A DNA stretch of 64,000 bases from positions 922,735 to 986,734 of the forward strand of contig VWZP01001589.1 in assembly GCA_013396995.1 (NCBI GenBank), read 5' to 3'. Shown piece by piece: positions 25,834 through 36,440 of this stretch (within the stretch, counting starts at the first letter, position 1; every line of letters starts with the position of its first letter). The notes beneath the pieces are model-generated. The model saw nothing but the letters and a program-made list of their open reading frames with translations. It searched no databases and was not told where the DNA came from. This DNA is from Dicaeum eximium (taxonomy: Eukaryota; Chordata; Aves; Passeriformes; Dicaeidae). Position numbers and translations under genes: made by a program.

Positions 25834-26290
25834 CAAAATCACAGGATTCTAAGGCCTAAGGTGACCTTAAAAAGTCTTACAAACCATTTTACTACTCTTA
25901 GGCAGGATTAACTATAGCTAACCCACTTTTGATATGTCTAACCTGTTCTTGGACCTTCAGTGTCAGAAAACTAAGTTTGCCATTACTAACTACTTTCCAA
26001 ACATTATTATTCTTAACTTTAGAAAGCTATGACATTATTTTCTTCCCTTACTTGAAACTGAAATGAACTTGTTCTGTCCTTTCCAGATAGGGAGAATACT
26101 CCTTCCCATTTCTTTGCAGTTACTTTATTAGGAATTCAAGAACCAGCTTGCTTCTCTTTCCTTCAACAAATCTGAACAATTTCAATTTATTATCTTTATT
26201 TGTTTATAAGAAATGCTTTCCAGACCATGCTGTTAGACTTTTTATGGCAGTATCATACTTTTAACTGAATCCAGTACCTCAGTAGAGATT
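25834..26290 (-). mobile_element. Ancient CR1 LINE 3' fragment, inverted
   Basis: The left edge reads 'aaaatcacaggattctaagg', followed by 'aggcaggattaactatag', 'tctaacctgttcttgg', 'accttcagtgtcagaaa', 'cttgttctgtcctttcc' and 'gggagaatactccttccc'. This is the block order of an old amniote CR1 3' end in reverse orientation (aggcaggatcaactatacc, ctaacctgttctta, tgtcctacc). Divergence is high, comparable to the copy at 20470-21485 and greater than in the copies near 3.8 or 57.5 kb. The right boundary is vague. Confidence 0.7.
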
Positions 26291-27754
26291 TGTTTATTTA
26301 TTAATAAAACAGAAACTTTACTACCTGTGTATTCTATGCATTTTTGTTGTTGTTTTTGTTAAGAGATTGGTGTTGGTTATACTTAGGTACAGTGCTTGAG
26401 AAAATTGCCTATTATTCTGGGTTCTTGTTTTCCTAGGTATGGCCTCTGCTGTACCTTGCTACAGCTCCCATCTGGTTTGTGTATGAAGCTGTTGTGCTAC
26501 ACGTGAGCCAGGCAACCTACAGCAACTGGGAGAGTCTGTCAGCTTGGGTAACACAGGTTTTATAACTAATTCCTTGTTCTGACAGGACGCTCAACCAGAG
26601 CTTTCAGACAAGCCCATGGTCCACAGCCCCTTCTCTTTCATGAGTGCTCTAAAAATCAAGACACAAAGTGAATGAAACATGAATTGTTAGACACAGGTCT
26701 CTAGAATGGCATTTCAGAAGTTGCAGAGTTGCTGAGCAAAACTTCTACTGAAAGGTCCCCCAAAACCTCAAACCTATGACTACCAGTCATTGCCAGAGCA
26801 AAACTAAGAACAGTTTTCATGTTTTTCTTTTCCAGTTAGTGACAATGCCTTCCTTATGAAACTGAGGTATTCAGGGGTGAATTCATGACTTATGAATGGA
26901 TAAGCTGTCTCAAAGCTTCTGAATTTGTGACCACCCCATCTATTGCATACCTGCTCCCCGCCCAACTGAGTCCTGACTTTAGACCAGCTGGTCTAAAGGG
27001 GAGGGTCTTTTTGTACTAGTATGGGCAAATATGCATTGAAACAAGAAAGAGCTACAAAAGAGGTAAATTTTGGACAATAGAGAAAATTTAAGAGGCTCCA
27101 AGTATACACTTAGGAAAAGAATTTGAATTCTAGAATAAGCACTACATCATTACTGGTCTTCCTCTTTTTATTTTTTTTTAATATTCTTCAAAGAATTCTG
27201 GAGTCCTTGAAAGAATAACCTCGCTGTAATGCCTGTGAGAAGGGCACTTTATAAACCTGCACAAACCAGCAAAACATTGTCCTTGCTCAAATCTTTTGTA
27301 ACAGCTTAAGGATGTATTGATGATTTAAAAAAAAAAATGCCAGCAGGTCTAACTCCTATCTGCTGTGATTTGTGCCTGTCATGTTGGCCAAGTCTGTCTC
27401 ACTTGTGTTCCCTAATCTGTTCATATTGATCTGCTGTGTCTTATATGTAGATGTCAGCCTCTGTGGGACAGAAATTAGGTTTTTATACTATATTTTTGCT
27501 TAGGATGTCCAGTGAAGAAGATCAATGTGTACTATGGTAAAATGAATGATAGAAATCCTGTTGCTGTTTTCTGTAGTTCTGCTATGTACCCAATACCCTG
27601 ACAAATTGATCCTATCAGAACTACTTTCAGGATAAGAGATTAATTCAGTTATATTGCATATGATCTTCCACAGTTGTCTTGTTTGCATCTACTGTAATTT
27701 GTTTCAATTAAATGAGGCAGTTTATTATCAAGGCCCTGAACAGCTCAGTTTAAT
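26291..27754. other. Unannotated AT-rich DNA
   Basis: Nothing is recognisable beyond short homopolymer runs (near 27170 and 27328). Confidence 0.5.
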
Positions 27755-27838
27755 GCTGAGTTTAGCCCTGTTTCAGCTGAAGGAGGGACCAGGAAACCTC
27801 AAGAGGACCTTTCCACTCCAAATTATGTAATGGTCTAT
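27755..27838 (+). mobile_element. CR1 LINE 3'-terminal fragment
   Basis: The blocks 'ccctgtttcagctgaagg', 'agggaccaggaaacctc' and 'aagaggacctttccactcc' precede 'aaattatgtaatggtctatg'. They parallel the last about 80 bp of CR1 (ctgctttgagcaggggg, ttggactagatgacctc, gaggtcccttccaac, attctatgattctatg) on the plus strand. The copy is very short and diverged, so chance similarity cannot be ruled out. Confidence 0.55.
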
Positions 27839-29656
27839 GTTTGCCTTTTTGCTTTTAAAATAATTTTTCATTTTTGTTCCAATAAACTTTAGTTAGTGAG
27901 TTGATTTATTTTAATTTTCTGGGCAAAGATGCTGCACTGTTGGTTGGATGGGTTGCTTCACTATTTTGTCTCTTTTCTGCTCAAGGGAGTGTCACAGTGG
28001 TTTAATCTTCTGCTTTCAAGGATGTAAGGCTCCCTAATGCCAGATCCTCAGGTTCTTTCATGGCTGATTCAGCCCTTCACTCTTTTTAGAAAAAAAACCC
28101 TGCAGTTTCTGTGTATGAATTTTTCAGCTGTCATATTAAAATTCCAATGCCTTAACTGTTGGGACACTACACCCTTTTTTCACTCCATCCTGCTGCATGA
28201 CTTTTTGTATACAGAAAATTAAGTCATAGTTAAGTCTCAGCACTGGTACAGCAATATATGCTTCTCAAAACATGTAGAAAAAAAACCCCTCTCTTCAAAG
28301 AATAAATTTGGCAGTGTGTTTTAGTAAGTGGGATAAGTAAAAAAAGCTAGTATATTATTGGAAGCTTTAGAAGAAAGGTAAGAAGCAACACTGACTGACC
28401 TTAAAAGAATCAATTTTTTAACAATCATTTATCAGATAAAATGTCAGAAAAGATTAAAATAAAGAACTTTGATTCTTCTGCATAGGATTTTTTAGACTCT
28501 TAAAGTCCAAGCTTATTCTGTCTGTCAGGAGTACAACTAATGAAGGGCTTTCTGAGGACTTTTGCTGTGATCTTTTGGTTTATAAAAGAAGAGCCAAAAA
28601 AGGAATATCTGCTTGCTCCAATAGTGATCTTCAGCTATTCCTACAATGCCTTGGCTCAAGCTGCTTTGCAGCTGCTGCACAAATTTGACTTGGCATGACT
28701 ATTAATGATTTGACCTTCATCCCAAGTTTACTTTGTGCTCGCGAGAGCAGTGGGTAGTGATGAGGAATATGATTTTGTTCCTAGTGGCAATTAGGTTGCT
28801 TGGTAGCCATAGTGCTACTTACAAGGAGGAAGTCTGTCTAACCATCAGTAAACTTTGCTCAGAACATTTACAGCATTTATGGACTGTCATTCCTGCTCCC
28901 TCTGTCATCCTTCTTTTGTTCTCAGCAAGAGATTTAAGTGCTCCAAACTACCACTGGATCAAAAAATGTCCATAATATGTACCAGTAAATAGTAAATCTA
29001 ACAAATGCTCCTGGTAAAATTAAGGATAGTTTTATGCAGGTAAAATAAGCCTGTCTATACTGCAGGATGTAGAGCAGTGACATAGTTACCTCATGGAAGT
29101 ATAATTATTAGGATGTCTGCTTCTACCTAATCCCTTAGGACTAGCTGCTGAGAAAGAAGAAATGAAAAATAAACCAAAACAGAATAAACAGGCTGGTGTT
29201 TTAGCATTGCTTGTCAGTTTCTAATTCTCAAAACAGTAATAAGATCTCTCAAAGTGAGAAAATGTCACCCTGTGTTTCTGCACACCAGAAGGAAAGACAC
29301 AGGAAGAGGCAGAACATCTCAGCTGCGTTACTATAAAAGATTCTGTGGCTGACATTTGGATTGTTTTGTATAATATAATGTAAAAAAAAAAAATATTCCT
29401 AGTGTCTGTTACTAACAGCTGATCAGCTTGCCCTGGTAGCAGGTGGACAAATGGAATCAGTTGCTGTGGAGAACATTTATGTGTATTGGACTTTAGTCCA
29501 GCTGGACACCCTCTCGTAATCAATGTGTGATGTCTTATCAATGTCTTATCAATGTGTGACATTCATTCCTGCACGTAGATGTTTTGAAGTTTCAGTTCCT
29601 TCAAGGTGTAGAACTTAGTGGTTAAATATGTAATTCTTCTCTTTGCTTTAAAATAG
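27839..29656. other. Unannotated AT-rich DNA
   Basis: No gene or transposon signal is visible. A small direct duplication (tcttatcaatg twice in tandem) lies at about 29533-29554. Confidence 0.5.
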
Positions 29657-29661
29657 GTGTG

Positions 29662-29694
<33 letters not shown>

Positions 29695-29704
29695 ATGTAT
29701 GTAG
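29657..29704. repeat. Compound microsatellite (TA)n(TG)n(TATG)n
   Basis: A run of alternating gt/ta (gtgtatatatatatatat), then about ten tg units, then tatgtatgta. It is a compound alternating purine-pyrimidine repeat, probably length-variable. On the minus strand it produces a Thr/His/Tyr-rich spurious frame. Confidence 0.95.
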
Positions 29705-30689
29705 GTACATTTGTGTGTATTTGTACACTTACCATGCAGACACACATGTACAGATAAAGGCTTTAGAGGTTAATGTTCTTTGGCCATTTTTTATCCTATT
29801 GTAGAGATCTATCTTGTTTTGAAAATTCTTCCATAATATTGTTCTGCTTTGAAAATAGCAGTATGTGACCACATTGCAGAGCTTAAGGAAAATGGACTCT
29901 GAAATACAGTCATGAGAAGTGGATGGAACTTTGATCTACTCTGTGAGAACATAAGGATGTTTCAGCTGAGAAAAATAATTTGATTTTCCTGTGCCGATGC
30001 CTGTCTTTCAAACAAGAGGATTTTAATGATTTATTTTTGCTTTATGTAAGCCTTGTCCATGGTTAAAATTTACAATTCCTGTGCTGTATCTAATATATAC
30101 CTCAGTCCTTTGCTGGATTTGGAGCACTGTGTGAAGGTACCCAAGATAACTTTCATTGACCTCCAATATTTTGCCCTAGAGTTTCTTACTCAGCCTTTCT
30201 AGAAACTGATTTCAAATCACTTCCTTATTTTGAAGGTGTCTGTGCTTATTCTTTAATTTTGAATATCTCTCTCCTGTTTTCAAATTAAACCCTTTTATTT
30301 GATCTCCCTTTTATAGAGATTTAGTGTTCACATTTCCATGTTGTCTGAGGGCCCAGTGGAAGAGACACAACTACAACACTTTACATAACTGCAAATAATA
30401 TCCTGTGGGCACTGGGGAACTTCTAATGCAGATAGTGCAGTATATAACTGCAGATGAGCTGGTGTAACTATTTTTTTTTAGTGTAGAAGGAAAGGCTTAG
30501 TTCAGATGAATTTCATTTCCTTAGCTTAGATTTTGCAAGGAAAGGTCACAAATCTGAGAACGAATGCAATTCATGAGGGAAAATATCTGTTTCTCATCTT
30601 AACAGCTTTGGAATTATCTAAGTTCCACTGTATGACACACCAGGTATGTGTGTTGTGATGACTGCCAGTAGGTTCCTGTCAGGCAGTGG
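29705..30689. other. Unannotated AT-rich DNA
   Basis: No recognisable feature. Confidence 0.5.
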
Positions 30690-31000
30690 GGAATTCATTC
30701 CCAGTACAGCCCTGTCCTGACTGGGGCCTCCGCAGGAGCACCTGCAGCTGATGCTGCAATTGCTGGGATTACAGTCCAAGAAACTGGGTTGCCCATCTCC
30801 TTGGAAAGGGATTCCTGGACCATGCCTGTTTCCTTTCCTGCTCCCTCACCATACTCTGTCACCTCCTTTGCCTCTCCTGAGCTGGCTCCCAGCTCCAGCC
30901 ATGCCAGCCCTGCAGCTGGTACTGCTCCTCCACGGAGAGGCACCTCTGCCAGTGGCTCCTCCTGAAACACAGAGGCTTCCTTCCATCAGGCTGGAGGTTT
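30690..31000. other. GC-richer, CpG-poor patch of unknown identity
   Basis: About 300 bp is clearly richer in G+C than its flanks but has only two or three CpGs, so it is not a CpG island. Overlapping open frames occur on both strands (108 codons at 30751-31077 on plus; 91 codons at 30695-30970 on minus, Ala/Gly/Glu-rich), with no recognisable domain. A decayed retroelement or a lost exon would both fit. I cannot assign it. Confidence 0.4.
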
Positions 31001-34000
31001 TGCAAGGAACGTTGTATTTAATGTTGCAATGGAAGTGCATAGTGAGAGAGAAAGTAGGGAAATGCTCTCAGGAGTGAGGTATAGATGCTTGGACAAGGAA
31101 GGATATGGTGGAGGCTACGTTGGGGCTGGAACTTGAAATGTGCCAGATATTCTTGGCAGTACCATCTTGGTAGATTTTTCTTTTCATCTTAACAAAAAAA
31201 TTGTCTGTATTATTGATAAATGATTTCTAGCAATCTGTTAGCCAGTTTGTGTGCTTGAGAGAGAATGTGGGCCCCTCCTCACACCAAAAAACCCCATGTC
31301 CTGGAACCAAAACATGCCCCTCTTCCCCCCTCCAAAAGAAAAAGCCTACAGATTTGAGCAACATATGTGCAAAGAGGGAAAGGAGACCGCTCCACCTTCT
31401 GTGGCATACTTTTCTGACATTTTTTTGCGTTTGCTGTTACCAAAACTTTTCCTGATATTTTATTGAGTGTTTGAATTACAAGGCCAAATGAAATGGAGGA
31501 GTCCTCTCAGAAGGTTTTCTAGGCCCAGTCTGTCCTTAAATAAGAATGTATGTACCACATATCATGGTTGAGATCCAGAGCAAGATATTCTAGACCTTGA
31601 AAGGTCTCCCTCTCCACCTCTGGTGCTTCCAAGTACCAAAATTTTCTTCAGTTCCCCCTTAACATTGGCACCTTTACCTGCTTGTCAACAGTTTTCAGGC
31701 ATGTTTTCTGCTGAAAGGCTGCAAAAGGTTAGTAAGAAAAAAAAAATCTAAAGTAACAGCCGAAATCTATCATAAATATAGCTACAATGTCATATACGTA
31801 CAGCAAATATTGCTGCATGCAGAGAATACATCTGCCTCAACACACTGGAAAACTGGTTCTGAGACCATGGTAGCCAAAGTTGTGACTTATGTGCCTATCC
31901 ATAGTAATTGAACATATTTACAATGCTGATTTCAAATACAGAACATTAGCAAGAGATTGGTCATGAATGTTTCTCATACCAAGATACTGCAATAGAATAA
32001 TTTAAAAATGTGAAAACAAAGAAAAAATGCAATTTTTGAAGCAAATCTGCTTAAAAATTTCATAGGACGAAAAAAAATTATTCCATTTTTTTTCTTTTCA
32101 CTGCTAAACAAATTATAGTTGTATCTGGTTTTTTTTTCCAGTGACATGGAAATTTGTGGTTTTAAGCAAGTTAGGTATCATAGCAACTTGATCTGAACTT
32201 GTTTCCTGTTGATGATTTGGTGAATTCCAGTATATGAGCTCTGTAGAGTTGTTATAATGAACATCTATTTTTCTACAGAATGGCAGAGACTTTACTTAAA
32301 TTAATTGGGAAATTTTTGCTTGCTGCTATTAAATAAAATTTACTTTAATGAATAGAGACTTAGCTGTCTGCAGTGAGTAAACAATGTAAGTATGTTTCTG
32401 TATTACATAATGATTTTCCCTCTTAAAAAGAATAAAATTTTGAAAATGGAAAATACCAAGAAAATAGGACTCTTTTTTTCCTATAAACATAAACTTCTAG
32501 GTCTTTTAGGATGTAATTAGACTATACAGATCCCTTGACCCCTGATATTTTTCAGTGACAGTTTTTTTTGGAATCAGAATGTGAAAGATCTAATTTTAAT
32601 GGGTTTGTATTTGTAAAAGTCTGCACACACACAAAAAATCTCCAACTGTCACAACAGCCAGTAATTGGCAGAGAAATACTTTGATAAAAATGGGAAGACA
32701 TCCCTGCTGGTTCAAGACAGGTGGACATCAACTTGAATCCAATTTACATCTTAAAATGTGCAATAGAAAGGATTTGCATTACATTGCCTAGATGAAAGGG
32801 AACTCTTAGTCAGAGAGCCTCATTTGCTTTCCCCTCTTCCTTTTCTTTTCTTGCCCTAACACTCAAACTCTCTGTAGAGAAGTTTTAATGAAGATGGCTT
32901 GTTCAGCTCCTGTTGGAGGCAGCTATTTACTCGACTAAGGCTCAAATCTGAACTCATGCTGGGCTAAAAAAGAAAGTCCAAGCTGGTAATTGGGCCAACC
33001 TGAAACTGGGTAACCTGCTTTAACCTTTGCTTGAATCAAATGAGCCCATCTTCAGCATTGAGGCTGGTCAAGGTCCCTTGCAGCCCTTAACTGGGATCTA
33101 GCAAGAGACCTGCAGTGGAAAGTGCCTGCTCTGAAAGGTACAGGAAATGGTTCCTGATGGACAGCTTTGGACTCTCTGAGTGATCCTAGCTGCATGTTGG
33201 TGTATGAGCCATATTTAAATTGTTACCTCATATACAAACTTTACTGCATTCTAAAGTTTTCAGAGTAAGAGCCCAACACTGTATTAAGTGAAGGAAAGTA
33301 GGTTTATTCTTTTCCAAAACGGTTGCTGAAGAAAGGCAGGTAGGGAGTAGGTGGGTAGTCTGAATTTTTGTTCCCATGTAGTTCTTCTTCCTTTGTTTGT
33401 GTCAGGACTGATGGAAAATAAAAGCTTGATTACAAAAGCTTATAATATTCTGTGTGTATATCTTCAGGTACAAATTCCAATCTTGCAATCAGCAGTGTGA
33501 AGTCTGTAAAGACTACTCCAAATTTATATGTGCACCTCACACTGACATTTTGCTATTTGTTAAATATTTGATTCTGAGTTGGCATTCCTTTTTTAAAAAT
33601 AACCTTTCCATTACAGATAAGACTCTCTGTCTCTTTGAAAAGACAGAGCAGTCACCAATGTAAATATGGTCCACTGTTTTCAAATTTAACAATCCTTCTT
33701 CCATGAAGCATGCAATTTTCTGTTTTGTGGAGCTCCTTAAAAGTGTGTCTAATAATCTGTATTACTGCATGTTTTATCTGTTTCTAATTTTGGGGAACTT
33801 TTATCTAACTTCAACATGCATGTGAAATGGAAAATTGAAGTGAATGGAGCTACTGAGTACTTTGGGGTGAAATACTCAGCCACTGAGTTATCTAAGTGGC
33901 ATTGGTCCTCATATGTTCTTTCACTGTGTTTGCATAATTATTTGTGTGATTGCAAGTGGGGAAACATTAAAGACAAAGAAAAGCAAAATCACATTGTGTT

Positions 34001-34822
34001 GTTAATGCTTTCTATTTTGTTTACTCCTTAAAATTTACCTGTGAGTGTTAGACTAACAGGCTGTGCCTTTCTGTATTGGCTAGAAGTGTAGACCACTAAG
34101 AAAAGAAACAAACTGAAAACATTTTCTGGTACCTTTGTTGTGCCTCTGCATGGTAATATGTCTATGTCTGCAGGACTCTCTGCTCTGGAATATAATGTCT
34201 GATTTCTTTTGGAGTCTGAACTGAAAAAGAGAGGGAAAGAAAAGGCTTACTGATGTCATTTCTGATGTTCTAAGGTTACAGGCTACAACCTTGGGAGATT
34301 TTACACTAAATTTGATTTTTATTGTTTCACAAAATGGGACCTGTTTTCTGACAGTCAATAAAGCTGCAGGTGATACTGCTCTTATAATAGATGTGAACGG
34401 ACTATTACTGTTTGCTATAGCAGTTTAACTGCAGGGCAAGCTTATAAGGGTTTTTTTTTTTTTTTAGAAAAACACACAATCTTTTTTTAGCCACAGGACT
34501 ATTTCTTTATTTTCATCAAGTTCTCTGGTAATATTGGTGTATACGCACCTGAGCATGTCTGAAATAAACAAAAAGTTCTCTGCTTCTGAAGTTCAAAGAA
34601 CTGAAAATTGAAAATCAGTATTGTGGGCTAAAATGAAAGTGGTTTTAACTCAGTATATAAATAGGTAATCCCAAGATTTAAAATCATTTATCAAGGCAAA
34701 CATTTTGTGAGTATTATACAATAATGACAATGTAGAAATCAATTTCATCTCTTGGTGCTTTCTTTTAAGTCATATTTTCTAGTTCTAAAAATCCGAAATA
34801 CTGGTTTGTGGTATTTATACTT
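31001..34822. other. Unannotated AT-rich DNA
   Basis: No gene or classifiable repeat is visible. It contains a 15-bp T-run at 34451-34465 and a pyrimidine-rich stretch near 32825-32855. Confidence 0.5.
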
Positions 34823-36440
34823 TGAATCACAGCACCACTGAGGTTGGCAGAGAGTTTTGGGCATGGTCTAGCTAAATGTTCCTGCTGAAAGCAGGATTTC
34901 CTAGAGCTAATTGCTAAGGGCTGTGTCTGGTTGTATTTTGAATATCTCCAAGCATGGAGACTCCACAACTTCTCTGATCAACCTATATTCCAAAAGAGGC
35001 ATGGTGAAAGAGTTTTCTTAGATTTAAATGGAATTTCCTCTCTGAATTGGTGTCCATTGGCATTTTTCTTGTCACTGAGGATCAGTAAGAAGAAGAGTCT
35101 GACTTTCTCTTCTTCTTCCCTTCCATCAAGAATACATATCTATATGTATATGTACTTATATATATGTCTATATCTATATATCTATACATGTGGATAAGAA
35201 TGCGGGAGACTTCTCTTAGTCATTCTTGTGGCCCTTTACTGAGCTCTCTCCAGTATTTCCATGCCTCTTCTGTACTGAGGAGCCCAATATTTGATCCAAC
35301 ACTCCCGACGTGGGCTCATCAGTGCTTTCCCTGATCTGTGGGAAAGGCTTTTCCCCAACAGACCCAATGTCATTTCCAGCCTCCTTTGCTGAGAGGAAGC
35401 ATAGTCCGCTCATGGTCAGCCTGTGGTCAGGAAGGACCCAGTAGTAGTTCTCTGCAAAGCTTCTTTGCAGCTGGTCAACTCCCAACTATTCTGTGCATGA
35501 GACCATTCCTACCCAAGTGCAGGATTTGGTGTTTGTTGAACGTCATGAATTTCCTGTCATCCCATTTTGCCGCCTTGTTGAGGTCCCTCCGGATGGCAGG
35601 ATGACTCTGGTGTATCAGCCTCTCCTCTTGGTTTAATGTCATCTGTGCTGTTCCATCATCCAAGCCATTAATGAGGCAGTTACACAGGATTGGCCCAGCA
35701 GCAGCTAGTAAGTGGCCCCCAGCTGGACTTTGTGTTTCTGACCCCAACCCTGAGCTCAAAAGCTCAGGGAGTTTCCAGTCTCTCTCATTGCCCACTATCT
35801 AATCTCTGCCTCCTGTCAGACTTGCTAGCCCTCATGCAGTTCTTCATGGCTCTTGCTGAGGCTACGCTCTGCCCCATTGTTCAGGTCATTGATTGAACGG
35901 GATTGGAGCCAGTATCGACCCCTGGGATACACTGGGAGTTGTTGCCCTCCAACCAGAGTTCGTGTCACAGGTCACCAACCACGCGGTCTCTGGGCCTGGC
36001 CGTTCAGTTGGTTTTCCATCTGTCTGTCTGTCCGGGGAATACCTCAGCAGTTACTCTCTGAGAATCTTATGGGTGACAGTGTCAAAAGCCTTTCTGAAGT
36101 CAAAATACTCAGTATCCTCTGCTCTCTCCTCATCTGCTAAGCCAGTCATTTCACTGTAGAAGGTGATCAGCAGACTGGTCAAGCAACACTTTGCAATGAT
36201 AAAACTGTCTTGATGAGCTTCTTGTTCATGTGGCTTACAGTATTACTTGCTTCATCAGGTTCCAAGGCTCAGGGTTCTCTAGGTCTATTTTATTGCCCTT
36301 CTTGAAGACAGGAGTGTCATTTTCTTTCTTCCTGTCCTCAGACACCTTTCTTAGTCACAATGATTGTTCAAAGATCACCCAGTGGTCTTGCAATGACAAC
36401 TTTTCCACGTCCTCTGTCAGGATTCTCTGATCTTCAAGCA
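34823..36440 (-). mobile_element. Long CR1 LINE copy or composite with reverse-transcriptase remnant, inverted
   Basis: This is the longest CR1 tract in the window, about 1.6 kb on the minus strand. It runs from the 3' tail ('gaatcacagcaccactgagg', 'tgaatatctccaagcatgg') through the distal 3' region ('tcttgtggccctttactgag', 'ctctctccagtatttcc') into reverse-transcriptase coding sequence. In the minus frame at 35475-35795, remnants of G-P-I-L-x-N-x-L-I-N-x-L-D-D, R-R-D-L-N and L-H-L-G-R-N are visible. The catalytic F-A-D-D box expected between the first two is missing through a deletion and frameshift. Further left on the minus strand come 'gacagtgtcaaaagcc', 'tttctgaagtcaaaatac' and 'cttcttgaagacaggag'. 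The element is inactive. A simple repeat at 35131-35190 interrupts it, and one RT segment occurs twice. Confidence 0.92.
35131..35190. repeat. Degenerate AT-rich simple repeat (TATATC/TATG) inside CR1
   Basis: An irregular array of tatatc, tatg and tata units (for example tatatatgtctatatctata) splits the CR1 3' region. It probably expanded after insertion of the element. Confidence 0.85.

Noticed and set aside
29657..29704. Z-DNA or regulatory role for the alternating TG/TA tract
   Set aside because: Such microsatellites are common and nothing in the surroundings points to a function.
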